Assembly (NCBI GenBank): GCA_029879595.1
Contig: JAOUPZ010000053.1
Coordinates: 1-12,281, forward strand
Reading direction: 5' to 3'
Source of the DNA: Deltaproteobacteria bacterium
Lineage (GTDB): Bacteria; SAR324; JACQKK01
Length of the DNA stretch: 12,281 nt
Part shown: piece by piece, positions 1 through 5,927 of the stretch
Layout: the number at the start of each line of letters is the position of its first letter
Position numbering within the stretch: the first letter of the stretch is position 1
Made by a program: the position numbers and the translations under genes
Notes under the pieces: generated by a model
What the model was told of the DNA's origin: nothing
Databases searched by the model: none
The model's input: the letters and a program-made list of their open reading frames with translations, nothing else

Positions 1-1
1 G

Positions 2-1048
2 GCCATTGCCGCTGTTGATGCCTCCGGTCTGGTGACCGCGGTGGCCCCGGGAACGGCCACCATCACGGCCACGGACCCGGGTGGGGTAGCTACCGCTGGC
101 ACCACCACGGTCACCGTGGAGGCGATTTCCATCACCGCACTGACCGATATCACCCCCAACCCGGGCACCGTACCGGCGGGGCAGGATCTGGTGCTTACCG
201 CCAACGGCGCCACCAACCTGGCTGACCCGGATGACGTAAGCCTGCTGGTCACCTGGACCTCCGGCGATGACCTTATCGCCACGGTCTCGGTTGACGGAGT
301 GGTGACCGGGGTTGCCGAAGGCCTTGTGACCATCACCGCCTCGGCAGACATCGGAGGAACCCTCACCGAGGTCACCACCGACGTCACCGTGACCGCAGCC
401 GTGACTGCTATCACTTTTGTGGTCATCGGACCGCCCACCACCATCGGCGTGGGCCAGACCGTCACCGCTGTGGCCCTGGGTGATACCACGGCCGACACAG
501 GTGTGGATGTGGGGGCCTGGGTAACCTGGTCTTCCAGTGATGAAACCGTGGCCACCGTGGACCCGGACACGGGAGTCATCACTGCAGTTGCAATCGGTAC
601 GGCGGACATCATCGCCACCCCCAGGAAGAACAACGCCATAGTCAGCCCTGCACAGGCCACCGTGACCGTGGCCCTGGTGGATGAGGGTACCGACCTTGCA
701 CGGATACCCATTCCAACCGATGCCATTACAGCCGTGGACGCCACCAGCACGCAGGACGGACAGGTAGGCACCGGCACAAGTTTTTACGAACTGAACCCCA
801 ATACGAACCTAGCCGGTGATCAATACGAGGTCAAAATCACAAACATGACCGACGATGTAAATCTGGTTGTGTATAACAAATTGGCAAACGGAACCCCAGT
901 TGCCGGCTGTGGCACCAACACGGGCATAACAGACGAAATCTGCACAGTGACCGTTGCCAATGGTGCCAAAGGGTTTGCTTTCGATGTTATTGGGGGGGGC
1001 ACCGCTTCTGGGGCCACCTTCACCATTATAGTAACCCGGAAATTATAA
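2..1048 (+). CDS. Big_2 (bacterial Ig-like) repeat surface protein, C-terminal part
   Basis: The open frame runs in from the left edge, so the true start is outside the window; 348 residues are visible. They hold the end of one Big_2 domain, with the signature DASGLVTAVAPGTATITA at the very start. Two further Big_2 domains follow: one around TWTSGDDLIATVSVDGVVTG, one around TWSSSDETVATVDPDTGVIT. The last ~120 residues are different: a beta-rich segment with two cysteines 13 apart (AGCG...EICT) and a closing FTIIVTRKL. This tail resembles bacterial pre-peptidase C-terminal (PPC-like) domains, but that is a pattern impression. Big_2 domains are known from secreted or cell-surface adhesins, so an extracellular structural or adhesive role is inferred. 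Composition is Thr/Val/Ala/Gly-rich and Lys-poor. The gene ends 30 bp before a strong terminator. Confidence 0.85.
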   Translation, partial: AIAAVDASGLVTAVAPGTATITATDPGGVATAGTTTVTVEAISITALTDITPNPGTVPAGQDLVLTANGATNLADPDDVSLLVTWTSGDDLIATVSVDGVVTGVAEGLVTITASADIGGTLTEVTTDVTVTAAVTAITFVVIGPPTTIGVGQTVTAVALGDTTADTGVDVGAWVTWSSSDETVATVDPDTGVITAVAIGTADIIATPRKNNAIVSPAQATVTVALVDEGTDLARIPIPTDAITAVDATSTQDGQVGTGTSFYELNPNTNLAGDQYEVKITNMTDDVNLVVYNKLANGTPVAGCGTNTGITDEICTVTVANGAKGFAFDVIGGGTASGATFTIIVTRKL

Positions 1049-1078
1049 CTTATAGGCGGTTGCCGCCCTATAACACCA

Positions 1079-1116
1079 GCCGTCGGCCTCCCTTGTGGGG
1101 CCGGCGGTTTTTTTTT
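1079..1116 (+). terminator. Intrinsic terminator of the Big_2 protein gene
   Basis: A 10-bp GC-rich stem (GCCGTCGGCC at 1079-1088 with GGCCGGCGGT at 1099-1108, two G-U type pairs) with a 10-nt loop runs straight into nine T residues (1108-1116). A second, smaller hairpin lies just upstream (TATAGGCGG at 1051-1059 with CCGCCCTATA at 1063-1072, one bulged base), directly after the stop codon. Confidence 0.9.
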
Positions 1117-1129
1117 GATTTCCTTCAGC

Positions 1130-1400
1130 CCCTCACCCCTTCCGGCATTTGAACCCCACCCCCCGACCCCCTCCCCGCGATGCAAGGAGGGGGAGCACTG
1201 CCTCGATATTTCAAACCTGGGCTGTCGTCCACCTGCTTGAACCATCCAGTCGTACCCTCACCCCTTCCGGCCCCCTGGCGAGCCTCCCTCCCCTGCGCCC
1301 TCACCCCGCCCTTCGGGCACCCCTCTCCCACAAGTGGGCGAGGGGAAAACAACTCAAAGCTGCCCCTCTCCCAAGTCTGTACAACCTGGTGGAGAGGGAG
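1130..1400. repeat. Cluster of degenerate C-rich/G-rich palindromic repeats
   Basis: The 529 bp between the terminator and the fadL-like gene hold no convincing gene. The first half is built from related pieces. The 17-mer CCCTCACCCCTTCCGGC occurs at 1130-1146 and again at 1255-1271, and its first ten bases recur at 1298-1307. Three inverted repeats share a CCCTC-type left arm and GAGGG-type right arm: 1167-1174 with 1186-1193; 1320-1331 with 1334-1345 (11 of 12 bases match); 1364-1371 with 1391-1398. This pattern is typical of dispersed intergenic palindromic (REP/MITE-like) elements. Which family it belongs to, and whether it recurs in the genome, cannot be seen here. Confidence 0.6.
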
Positions 1401-1570
1401 CTGACTCGAACCTTCTTGTTTGTCTTTCCGCTTGGTGGGGGGACCGGAGCGAACGCTCAGAGGGGGAAATCACGGCATTATTGGAACTTTCCGACTCTGC
1501 CACCGTGCTTATGTGAGAATGTCACTTTTGTTTTCGGTGTCTACTCGTCTATAAGGACAAATCCTTTCCA

Positions 1571-1645
1571 GGGGGTAATTATATACGCACAATATAATAT
1601 AATTAATACGAAAGGATATAATATCTTATCAATAAGAGAGGATCC
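1571..1645 (+). promoter_or_regulatory. AT-rich promoter region and RBS of the fadL-like gene
   Basis: Base composition shifts sharply to AT about 75 bp before the gene. Three perfect TATAAT hexamers are present (1593-1598, 1598-1603, 1617-1622), any of which could serve as a -10 box. No good -35 hexamer sits 16-18 bp upstream of them, so which is used cannot be decided. A Shine-Dalgarno sequence AGAGAGGA ends 4 bp before the ATG at 1646. Confidence 0.5.
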
Positions 1646-2959
1646 ATGAAAAGAAAAAAGGCTTTGGCCATGATTTCCCTCATTGGCCTGCTAATAATTG
1701 GGGGAGGAATTACAGATGTTTTAGCCACAAATGGATATTTCAGCCTTGGATATGGCACCAAGTCCAAGGGCATGGGAGGCGCCGGTGTGGCACTTAAAGA
1801 GGATGCCATGGTGGGAGCGAACAATCCCTCGGCAGCAGTATTCGTGGGCAACAGGCTGGATGCAGGAGCCACCTATTTTAATCCCAACCGTTCATATGAA
1901 TACAGCGGGCCTTCTCCATTTATCGCAACTTCCGCACAGGAAAGCAGTTCCACCACCTTCTTCATCCCACATGTCGCCAATAACATGATGCTGAGCGATA
2001 CCCAGGCTCTTAACTTCGCTGTGTTTGGTAATGGGGGGATGAACACAGACTATGACAAACCGGTTTTTGCCGATCAGTCTGGTCAGGCCACGTCAACCGG
2101 TGTCAATCTCTCGCAACTTTTTATCAGCGCCACCTATTCGATAGACCTCAAGCCGGTGGCCCTTGGAATTTCCGGAATCCTGGTGTACCAGCAATTCGCG
2201 GCAGAAGGGTTGCAAGGCTTTGACAATCCACTCTATTCAGCAAGCCCAGGGGACGTCACCAATAACGGAACCGACACTTCCACCGGGTTTGGGGTGCGTC
2301 TTGGCCTGATGACAGAAGTGGCCCCTGGCACCAATGTCGGGCTTTATTATCAGCCCAGGACGGATATGAGCTCCTTCAGCAAATACCAAGGTCTTTTTGC
2401 CGAAAAGGGAGATTTTGACATTCCCTCAAGTTATGCCCTGGGAGTTGCCTGGAAGTCGGAAGGGGGTTTATTGCTGACCATGGATTACCAGAAAATAAAT
2501 TACTCCGAGGTTGCAGCCATTGGAAATGAGGGTCCGAACACCAGCAACATAACTTTCTTTGACCCCGGGACAGGACCCATGCCTGTTCCAGCGGCGGGCT
2601 CTCAACTTGGAGCCACCAATGGCTACGGGTTCGGCTGGCAGGACGTTTCAGTGATCAAACTGGGCGCCAGCTACAACCTGAACGACTCATGGATATTGCG
2701 CGGGGGCTTCAACAAGGGTGACAACCCGATACCGGACACAGAGACTTTCTTTAACACCCTGGCTCCAGGAGTGATCGAACAGCATGTCACTTTTGGCTTC
2801 ACCTATAACCTTTCCTCCAACTCAGAGATCAATTTTGCCTATGTAAAGGCCATGGAAGGGTCAGTTGAAGGAGATATTCCAGCAGAATTCGGCGGTGGCA
2901 CCAACACCATCAAGATGGATCAGAATGAATTGGAAGTCAGCTATGGGATGAAGTTCTAG
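1646..2959 (+). CDS. OmpP1/FadL-family outer-membrane transport protein
   Basis: 437 residues, close to the usual FadL length. The N-terminus has a basic start (MKRKK), a hydrophobic stretch and a plausible signal-peptidase site after Ala27 (VLA|TNG). The mature N-terminus shows the family pattern: GYGTKSKGMGGAGVAL (about 35-50), then ANNPSAAVF near 58-66, the counterpart of the NPA-type motif in the FadL hatch. The rest alternates short polar/hydrophobic strands as expected for a 14-stranded barrel, and it ends in phenylalanine (YGMKF), the usual outer-membrane C-terminal signal. FadL proteins take up long-chain fatty acids or other hydrophobic compounds such as aromatic hydrocarbons; the substrate cannot be read from sequence. 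It has its own promoter region and is followed by a tRNA on the other strand, so it is probably monocistronic. Confidence 0.9.
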   Translation: MKRKKALAMISLIGLLIIGGGITDVLATNGYFSLGYGTKSKGMGGAGVALKEDAMVGANNPSAAVFVGNRLDAGATYFNPNRSYEYSGPSPFIATSAQESSSTTFFIPHVANNMMLSDTQALNFAVFGNGGMNTDYDKPVFADQSGQATSTGVNLSQLFISATYSIDLKPVALGISGILVYQQFAAEGLQGFDNPLYSASPGDVTNNGTDTSTGFGVRLGLMTEVAPGTNVGLYYQPRTDMSSFSKYQGLFAEKGDFDIPSSYALGVAWKSEGGLLLTMDYQKINYSEVAAIGNEGPNTSNITFFDPGTGPMPVPAAGSQLGATNGYGFGWQDVSVIKLGASYNLNDSWILRGGFNKGDNPIPDTETFFNTLAPGVIEQHVTFGFTYNLSSNSEINFAYVKAMEGSVEGDIPAEFGGGTNTIKMDQNELEVSYGMKF

Positions 2960-2970
2960 CTTCTTTCTGC

Positions 2971-2997
2971 GGCCTTGCCGGCAACCCCGGCAGGGCC
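2971..2997 (+). terminator. GC-rich hairpin after the fadL-like gene
   Basis: An 11-bp stem (2971-2981 with 2987-2997, one G-U pair) closes a 5-nt loop 12 bp after the stop codon. It lacks a T-tract, so it may be a weak or Rho-assisted terminator or an mRNA-stabilising end. The following ~125 bp up to the tRNA terminator show nothing else. Confidence 0.4.
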
Positions 2998-3125
2998 ATC
3001 CCTGTCCTCCCCCCGCATATCCCCCGCAATTCTCATTTTTGACACCGAGGCTCGTCTGAACCTGCCCCAATTATTACCCCGTGGATCTGAATTTTCAGGC
3101 TGAATTATCTGGGGGTGACCCAATG

Positions 3126-3160
3126 AAAAAAGGCTTACACCACATTAGATGTAAGCCTTT
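3126..3160 (-). terminator. Intrinsic terminator of tRNA-Asn
   Basis: Reading the minus strand, a perfect 10-bp stem (AAGGCTTACA at 3130-3139 paired with TGTAAGCCTT at 3150-3159, plus-strand letters) with a 10-nt loop is followed by six T residues (A-run at 3126-3131 on the plus strand). It starts about 10 bp after the tRNA 3' end. Confidence 0.9.
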
Positions 3161-3169
3161 GTGAAAAAG

Positions 3170-3241
3170 CTCCCCGAGTAAGATTCGAACTTACGACCTA
3201 GTGGTTAACAGCCACCCGCTCTACCGCTGAGCTATCGGGGA
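3170..3241 (-). tRNA. tRNA-Asn (anticodon GTT)
   Basis: The minus strand folds into a complete 72-nt cloverleaf. The 7-bp acceptor stem is TCCCCGA/TCGGGGA with discriminator G. The D-arm contains AGCTCAGCGGTAGAGC, and the anticodon loop CTGTTAA carries GTT between GGTGG and CCACT. The T-arm contains GTTCGAATC. The 3' CCA is not encoded (CTT follows), so it must be added by tRNA nucleotidyltransferase. It stands alone between its own promoter and terminator. Confidence 0.96.
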
Positions 3242-3345
3242 TCGGGGCCTGCCCGGAACGGGCCGCGCTGCCGCTATTTGAAGCCGCGCCGCCTCCCCGG
3301 AAGGACTGCCGGGGCGGATGCCGCCGGATGTCAGGCCAGAAAACA

Positions 3346-3373
3346 ATCATATTATGCAAGGCGCTGTTGTCAA
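3346..3373 (-). promoter_or_regulatory. Sigma-70-type promoter for tRNA-Asn
   Basis: On the minus strand a perfect -35 box TTGACA (plus 3368-3373) is separated by 16 bp from TATGAT (plus 3346-3351, five of six consensus bases). Transcription should start near 3339, giving a ~100-nt GC-rich leader with several hairpin-forming pieces before the tRNA 5' end. No gene is seen in that leader. Confidence 0.75.
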
Positions 3374-3427
3374 GCCCCCGGCTGCCCCCTGAAGACTTGC
3401 GGTCCACAACAGGCCCCCGGCTGCCCC
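3374..3427. repeat. 15-bp direct repeat pair
   Basis: GCCCCCGGCTGCCCC occurs at 3374-3388 and again at 3413-3427, immediately upstream of the tRNA promoter on its strand. The role is unknown; it may be a leftover of a local duplication. Confidence 0.6.
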
Positions 3428-3465
3428 GATGCACTCGAGAAAAGGGAAAAAGTTTTTCTCTACGA

Positions 3466-3503
3466 TTGACAGACAGATATCATAATGTTAATAACATTAT
3501 GAT
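3466..3503. promoter_or_regulatory. TTGACA box with perfect 25-bp operator-like palindrome
   Basis: A perfect TTGACA lies at 3466-3471. Starting 7 bp after it is an exact inverted repeat: ATCATAATGTTA (3479-3490), one central base (3491), TAACATTATGAT (3492-3503). The palindrome covers the place where a -10 box would be. The plus-strand -10 is poor (TAATAA at 17 bp spacing). On the minus strand TTGTAA and TATGAT occur 18 bp apart across the same element, so it could face either way. The inner 15 bp have 7-1-7 symmetry, as in many Fur-family operators, but the sequence is not a standard Fur, Zur or PerR box that I recognise. Confidence 0.5.
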
Positions 3504-3714
3504 TACAACGAGCCGGTCAGAAGGTTAACAGCAATGGTGCAAGTTTTTCAGAACTGCTCCATAATTGCTCCGCATTTGGCCGGTATAATGGTGGAACATT
3601 AATAAAACAGTACTGCGGGAAGAGCGGAAAAAAGGAAAACCGAAACAACAAATTAATCGGTGGAGGGAATTAATCCCAGGGAAAATACAGACCCTAAAAA
3701 GAAAGGCAAAAGCC
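3504..3714 (+). other. Probable 5' leader of the small basic protein gene
   Basis: About 210 bp without a convincing gene. It contains a perfect TATAAT (3584-3589) preceded by GG but without a recognisable -35, which could be a second promoter closer to the gene at 3715. A 22-codon frame starting at 3534 has no ribosome binding site and is not called. Confidence 0.35.
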
Positions 3715-3948
3715 ATGCTGGCTCAACACAATCACGAAAATCCGGCCCGGTGGATGGTCAGCTCGATCATTTCCGAAAGCACGGAACATAGCACTGAGCC
3801 TCCCAAAAAAACCCGGCGCATCAGGAAAAAGCTGGCCGGTAAGTTTTCCCGGCTGATAAACGATATCAAGGCTGACCTCCGGGAACTGGAAATGAGCCTC
3901 ACCGGCAAGGATATGCTGAATGACATGGCCGAAAAGCAGGAGGAATAA
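3715..3948 (+). CDS. Small basic helical protein of unknown function (77 aa)
   Basis: Not recognised. The ATG at 3715 has an AAAGG ribosome binding site 8 bp upstream, and codon usage (G/C-rich third positions) matches neighbouring real genes, which supports coding. The N-terminal ~30 residues are polar and probably disordered (two His-Asn pairs, then STEHSTEPP). A strongly basic patch KKTRRIRKK follows at about 31-39, then a long amphipathic helix (about 40-77: FSRLINDIKADLRELEMSL) with an acidic end (EKQEE). There is no signal peptide or membrane segment. The basic patch before a helix could bind nucleic acid or an acidic partner, but this is speculation. It stands alone behind a possible operator region, and its stop codon lies in the loop of a hairpin. 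Confidence 0.6.
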   Translation: MLAQHNHENPARWMVSSIISESTEHSTEPPKKTRRIRKKLAGKFSRLINDIKADLRELEMSLTGKDMLNDMAEKQEE

Positions 3949-3956
3949 CCTCCTGC
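3936..3956 (+). terminator. Hairpin enclosing the stop codon of the 77-aa gene
   Basis: A perfect 8-bp stem (GCAGGAGG 3936-3943 with CCTCCTGC 3949-3956) has a 5-nt loop containing the TAA stop. There is no T-run after it (TTCGCCCC), so it is not a classic intrinsic terminator. A translating ribosome would have to open it, and its left arm contains an AGGAGG-like sequence. Confidence 0.4.
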
Positions 3957-3977
3957 TTCGCCCCGCCTCAGCAGCGC

Positions 3978-4016
3978 CCGACCCGGCCTAAGGAATGAAC
4001 CCTCATTCCCGGTCGG
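3978..4016. other. Two-tier stem-loop in intergenic DNA
   Basis: The outer stem CCGACC (3978-3983) pairs with GGTCGG (4011-4016). Across an asymmetric internal loop there is a perfect inner stem GGAATGA (3992-3998) / TCATTCC (4003-4009) with loop ACCC. It lies in a stretch of about 570 bp (3957-4525) with no believable gene and could be part of a 3' UTR, a small RNA or a protein-binding site. Confidence 0.35.
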
Positions 4017-4213
4017 CAAGGGCGGGCCGGACCCGGTGCCCACAGTATGCTGGGCGCTTTTGAAACGCCCCCCTACCCCCCAAAAAATTAATCAGCCGCC
4101 ACCAGTTCAGTCCAGGGCTCTGCCTGAAGTTATCCCTGAACCGGCAAATTTATCCAGCGGAAATTACCCCTGAAGACAAGATCCTGCTGCCATATACCGG
4201 GCAGCCATATTTT

Positions 4214-4252
4214 CTGCCGCCTTACTGTCCTGCCGCCTTACTGTCCTGCCGC
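4214..4252. repeat. 16-bp tandem repeat, 2.4 copies
   Basis: CTGCCGCCTTACTGTC occurs at 4214-4229 and again without change at 4230-4245, followed by the first seven bases of a third copy (4246-4252). It is non-coding and of unknown role. Confidence 0.85.
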
Positions 4253-4525
4253 GGTTTTCATCACCGCCAACTTCACCAGGTGCCAACCCCCTCAGGCCGC
4301 TTAGAAAATATTTTCTTTTTTCCGGCCCTTCATGCTAAGTAGGAATAAATAGATATTTATTATCCACCGCAGCCTTAGAAAGGACGATAGACCGGCATCC
4401 AGATGGCAGGACTTCTGATGCCCGCCTGTCCGGGCCGGAACAACCTCCGGCAACAAGGCAAAGGGAGATGGGGTGGATCATTTTTTGTTTTTCATTAATT
4501 GGGATGAGCCTTGCTCGGAGCAACT
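4253..4525 (+). other. Non-coding upstream region / possible leader of the TM2 gene
   Basis: No gene is seen. An exact AT-rich inverted repeat AATAAATA-GA-TATTTATT lies at 4344-4361. From about 4388 to 4450 the sequence can form nested GC stems (ACCGGC with GGCCGG; GGCATC with GATGCC; GGCAGG with CCTGTC, the last two mutually exclusive), so a structured leader with alternative folds is possible. It matches no riboswitch class I can name. TTGCT/AGCAA flanks the ribosome binding site of the next gene. Confidence 0.3.
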
Positions 4526-4774
4526 ATGGTGATCAACCAGCCCGCCGCCGAGGAAGTAAATATTAACCTCAGCGAAAAACAATTTATTCCGGCAGTGGTG
4601 CTATGCTTTTTTCTGGGCAGCTTCGGAGTGCACAGATTCTATGTCGGCCGACCAATTAGCGGCCTGCTGATGATGTTCACCCTGGGAGGTCTGGGAATTT
4701 GGACCATAATTGATTTCATTTTGCTGGCCGTGGGGCAGTTCACCGACTCCCAGGGCCGGCGCCTGGCCCGCTGA
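4526..4774 (+). CDS. TM2-domain membrane protein
   Basis: 82 residues from the ATG at 4526, chosen because GGAG sits 5 bp upstream; a TTG at 4511 in the same frame would add only five residues and has a poorer site. After a short polar N-terminus the whole TM2 domain is present: first membrane segment with CFFLGSFGVHRFYVGR (about 27-42), a short turn, then the second segment LGGLGIWTIIDFILLAVG (53-70) with the conserved Asp63, and a basic tail (DSQGRRLAR). TM2 proteins are small two-helix inner-membrane proteins of mostly unknown function. The next gene starts 43 bp later in the same direction, so the two probably form an operon. Confidence 0.9.
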   Translation: MVINQPAAEEVNINLSEKQFIPAVVLCFFLGSFGVHRFYVGRPISGLLMMFTLGGLGIWTIIDFILLAVGQFTDSQGRRLAR

Positions 4775-4817
4775 GGCGACCGGGCCATGCACACCAAAAG
4801 AAAATAAGGACAAAGCC

Positions 4818-5585
4818 ATGACTCATACCTGGATACACCATCCCCCGACAGCCGGCCTTTTAAAGAATGCGTGGAACGCGCTTGCCATCCCGGCAGTGCT
4901 GGTTTTCCTGGCCGCCGCCCTAAGCGTGCCCGTTGCCGCGCAGGAGGAAAAGGTGACCATCGATCTGCAGCCTCTCGCCGGTGGGACCACGATGTACAAG
5001 GCCGACCGCGTCATCAAAAAAGACGGGGGCCGGATCACCGAAACCACCCTGTACAACGACCTGTCCGGAAAAACCCTGGTGGAAACGGTTTCAGTGTTCG
5101 AGGAGATCAACCTTGCGCCGGTAAGCTACACATACCGGGATAACCGCAACGGCGAAAGTGAGTCCATGACCCGCCGGGGTGGCCAGCTGGTCATGAGCTA
5201 TAGCGAAAAGCAGGGCGCCAGGCCCGATTCGGACAGCGAGGACCTGAAATCCAACACCCTGCTCTCCGCCGCTGTATCGGCATATATCCTCAGAAACCGC
5301 GAGGCCCTGCAACGGGGACAGGTGATTTCATTCGGACTGGTGGTAATCAGCCGGCAGGACATCATCGGGTTCAGGGTCCAGCTGGATAAAAGCGTAAAGG
5401 GCCCGCCGGGGACATGGGCCGTGCGGATGGATCCTGATTCCTGGGTAATCCGTAAACTGGTGGACCCCCTGTTTTTCTTCTTTGAAAACGCGGAGCCATA
5501 CCGCCTGCTGGAGTTCAAGGGAAGAGCCGCGGTTAAAACCGCAGCGGGCAAGAACCAGGACCTGAAATACGTTTTCCAATATTAG
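4818..5585 (+). CDS. Exported protein of unknown function (255 aa)
   Basis: The start ATG at 4818 is chosen because AAGGA lies 7 bp upstream; the frame stays open further left but runs into the TM2 gene. A hydrophobic segment (about 21-40) ends in a plausible signal-peptidase site (VAA|QEEK after residue 41), so the mature ~214 residues should be periplasmic or outer-membrane associated. The mature part is rich in alternating beta strands (DRVIKKDGGRITETTLYND, SVFEEINLAPVSYTYRD, RGGQLVMSYSE). This resembles lipid-carrier-like or DUF3108-type beta proteins in style, but I cannot assign a family. There are no cysteines in the mature part and no lipobox. Expression is probably coupled to the TM2 gene. 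Confidence 0.75.
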   Translation: MTHTWIHHPPTAGLLKNAWNALAIPAVLVFLAAALSVPVAAQEEKVTIDLQPLAGGTTMYKADRVIKKDGGRITETTLYNDLSGKTLVETVSVFEEINLAPVSYTYRDNRNGESESMTRRGGQLVMSYSEKQGARPDSDSEDLKSNTLLSAAVSAYILRNREALQRGQVISFGLVVISRQDIIGFRVQLDKSVKGPPGTWAVRMDPDSWVIRKLVDPLFFFFENAEPYRLLEFKGRAAVKTAAGKNQDLKYVFQY

Positions 5586-5927
5586 AACCAGAAGCCGGCA
5601 GCCTGAGGTTTGTTCAGCCAGGCCGGCAAACCGAAAGTGAGCGGAAGGCGTGAAGTTCATTCCGCCGGAAAATCCGGGGAATAATTGCGCCAACTTCCGC
5701 ATGCCAAAGGGTGATCTGCCAGGGAGGAGTTAGCACGCCCCGGCACAGGCAGTCCTTGTTTATTGCCAAGGAAACACTTAAATTTACGGTTGCAACCATA
5801 GTGACTCAGACAGAGCACATCCGCCCCGGCAATAACGCCAGGACCGGACTTGCCTATTTGGTGAACCGGGAAAAAACCAGGCCGTTTTGGCATGGCAGGG
5901 CAAATAAAACGCAGGAAACGCTGACTC
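5586..5927 (+). other. Intergenic region with hairpin; no gene seen
   Basis: A two-step hairpin follows the exported-protein gene: GCCGGC (5594-5599) with GCCGGC (5622-5627), inner CTGA/TCAG (5603-5606 / 5614-5617), without a T-tract. A weak promoter candidate TTGTTT (5756-5761), 17 bp, TAAATT (5779-5784) precedes the receiver-cNMP gene. An open frame from 5711 overlaps that gene, has no usable ribosome binding site and reads like chance. Confidence 0.4.

Noticed and set aside
1149..1649. Long open frame of 166 codons between the terminator and the fadL-like gene
   Set aside because: It translates to Pro/Arg-rich low-complexity sequence through the palindromic repeats, has no ribosome binding site and overlaps the next start; open only because of base composition.
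3170..3241. tRNA-Asn as an attachment site of an integrated element
   Set aside because: No integrase gene and no direct repeat of the tRNA 3' end is found in the window.
4214..4252. Tandem repeats considered as a CRISPR remnant (also 10369-10417)
   Set aside because: Units are 15-16 bp, directly abutting without spacers, with no cas genes nearby.
4388..4480. Cyclic-di-GMP (GEMM), TPP, cobalamin or SAM riboswitch before the TM2 gene
   Set aside because: The conserved core sequences of these classes are absent; only generic pairing potential is seen.
4511..4525. TTG start at 4511 for the TM2 protein
   Set aside because: The ATG at 4526 has a GGAG at good spacing, and the five extra residues match nothing.
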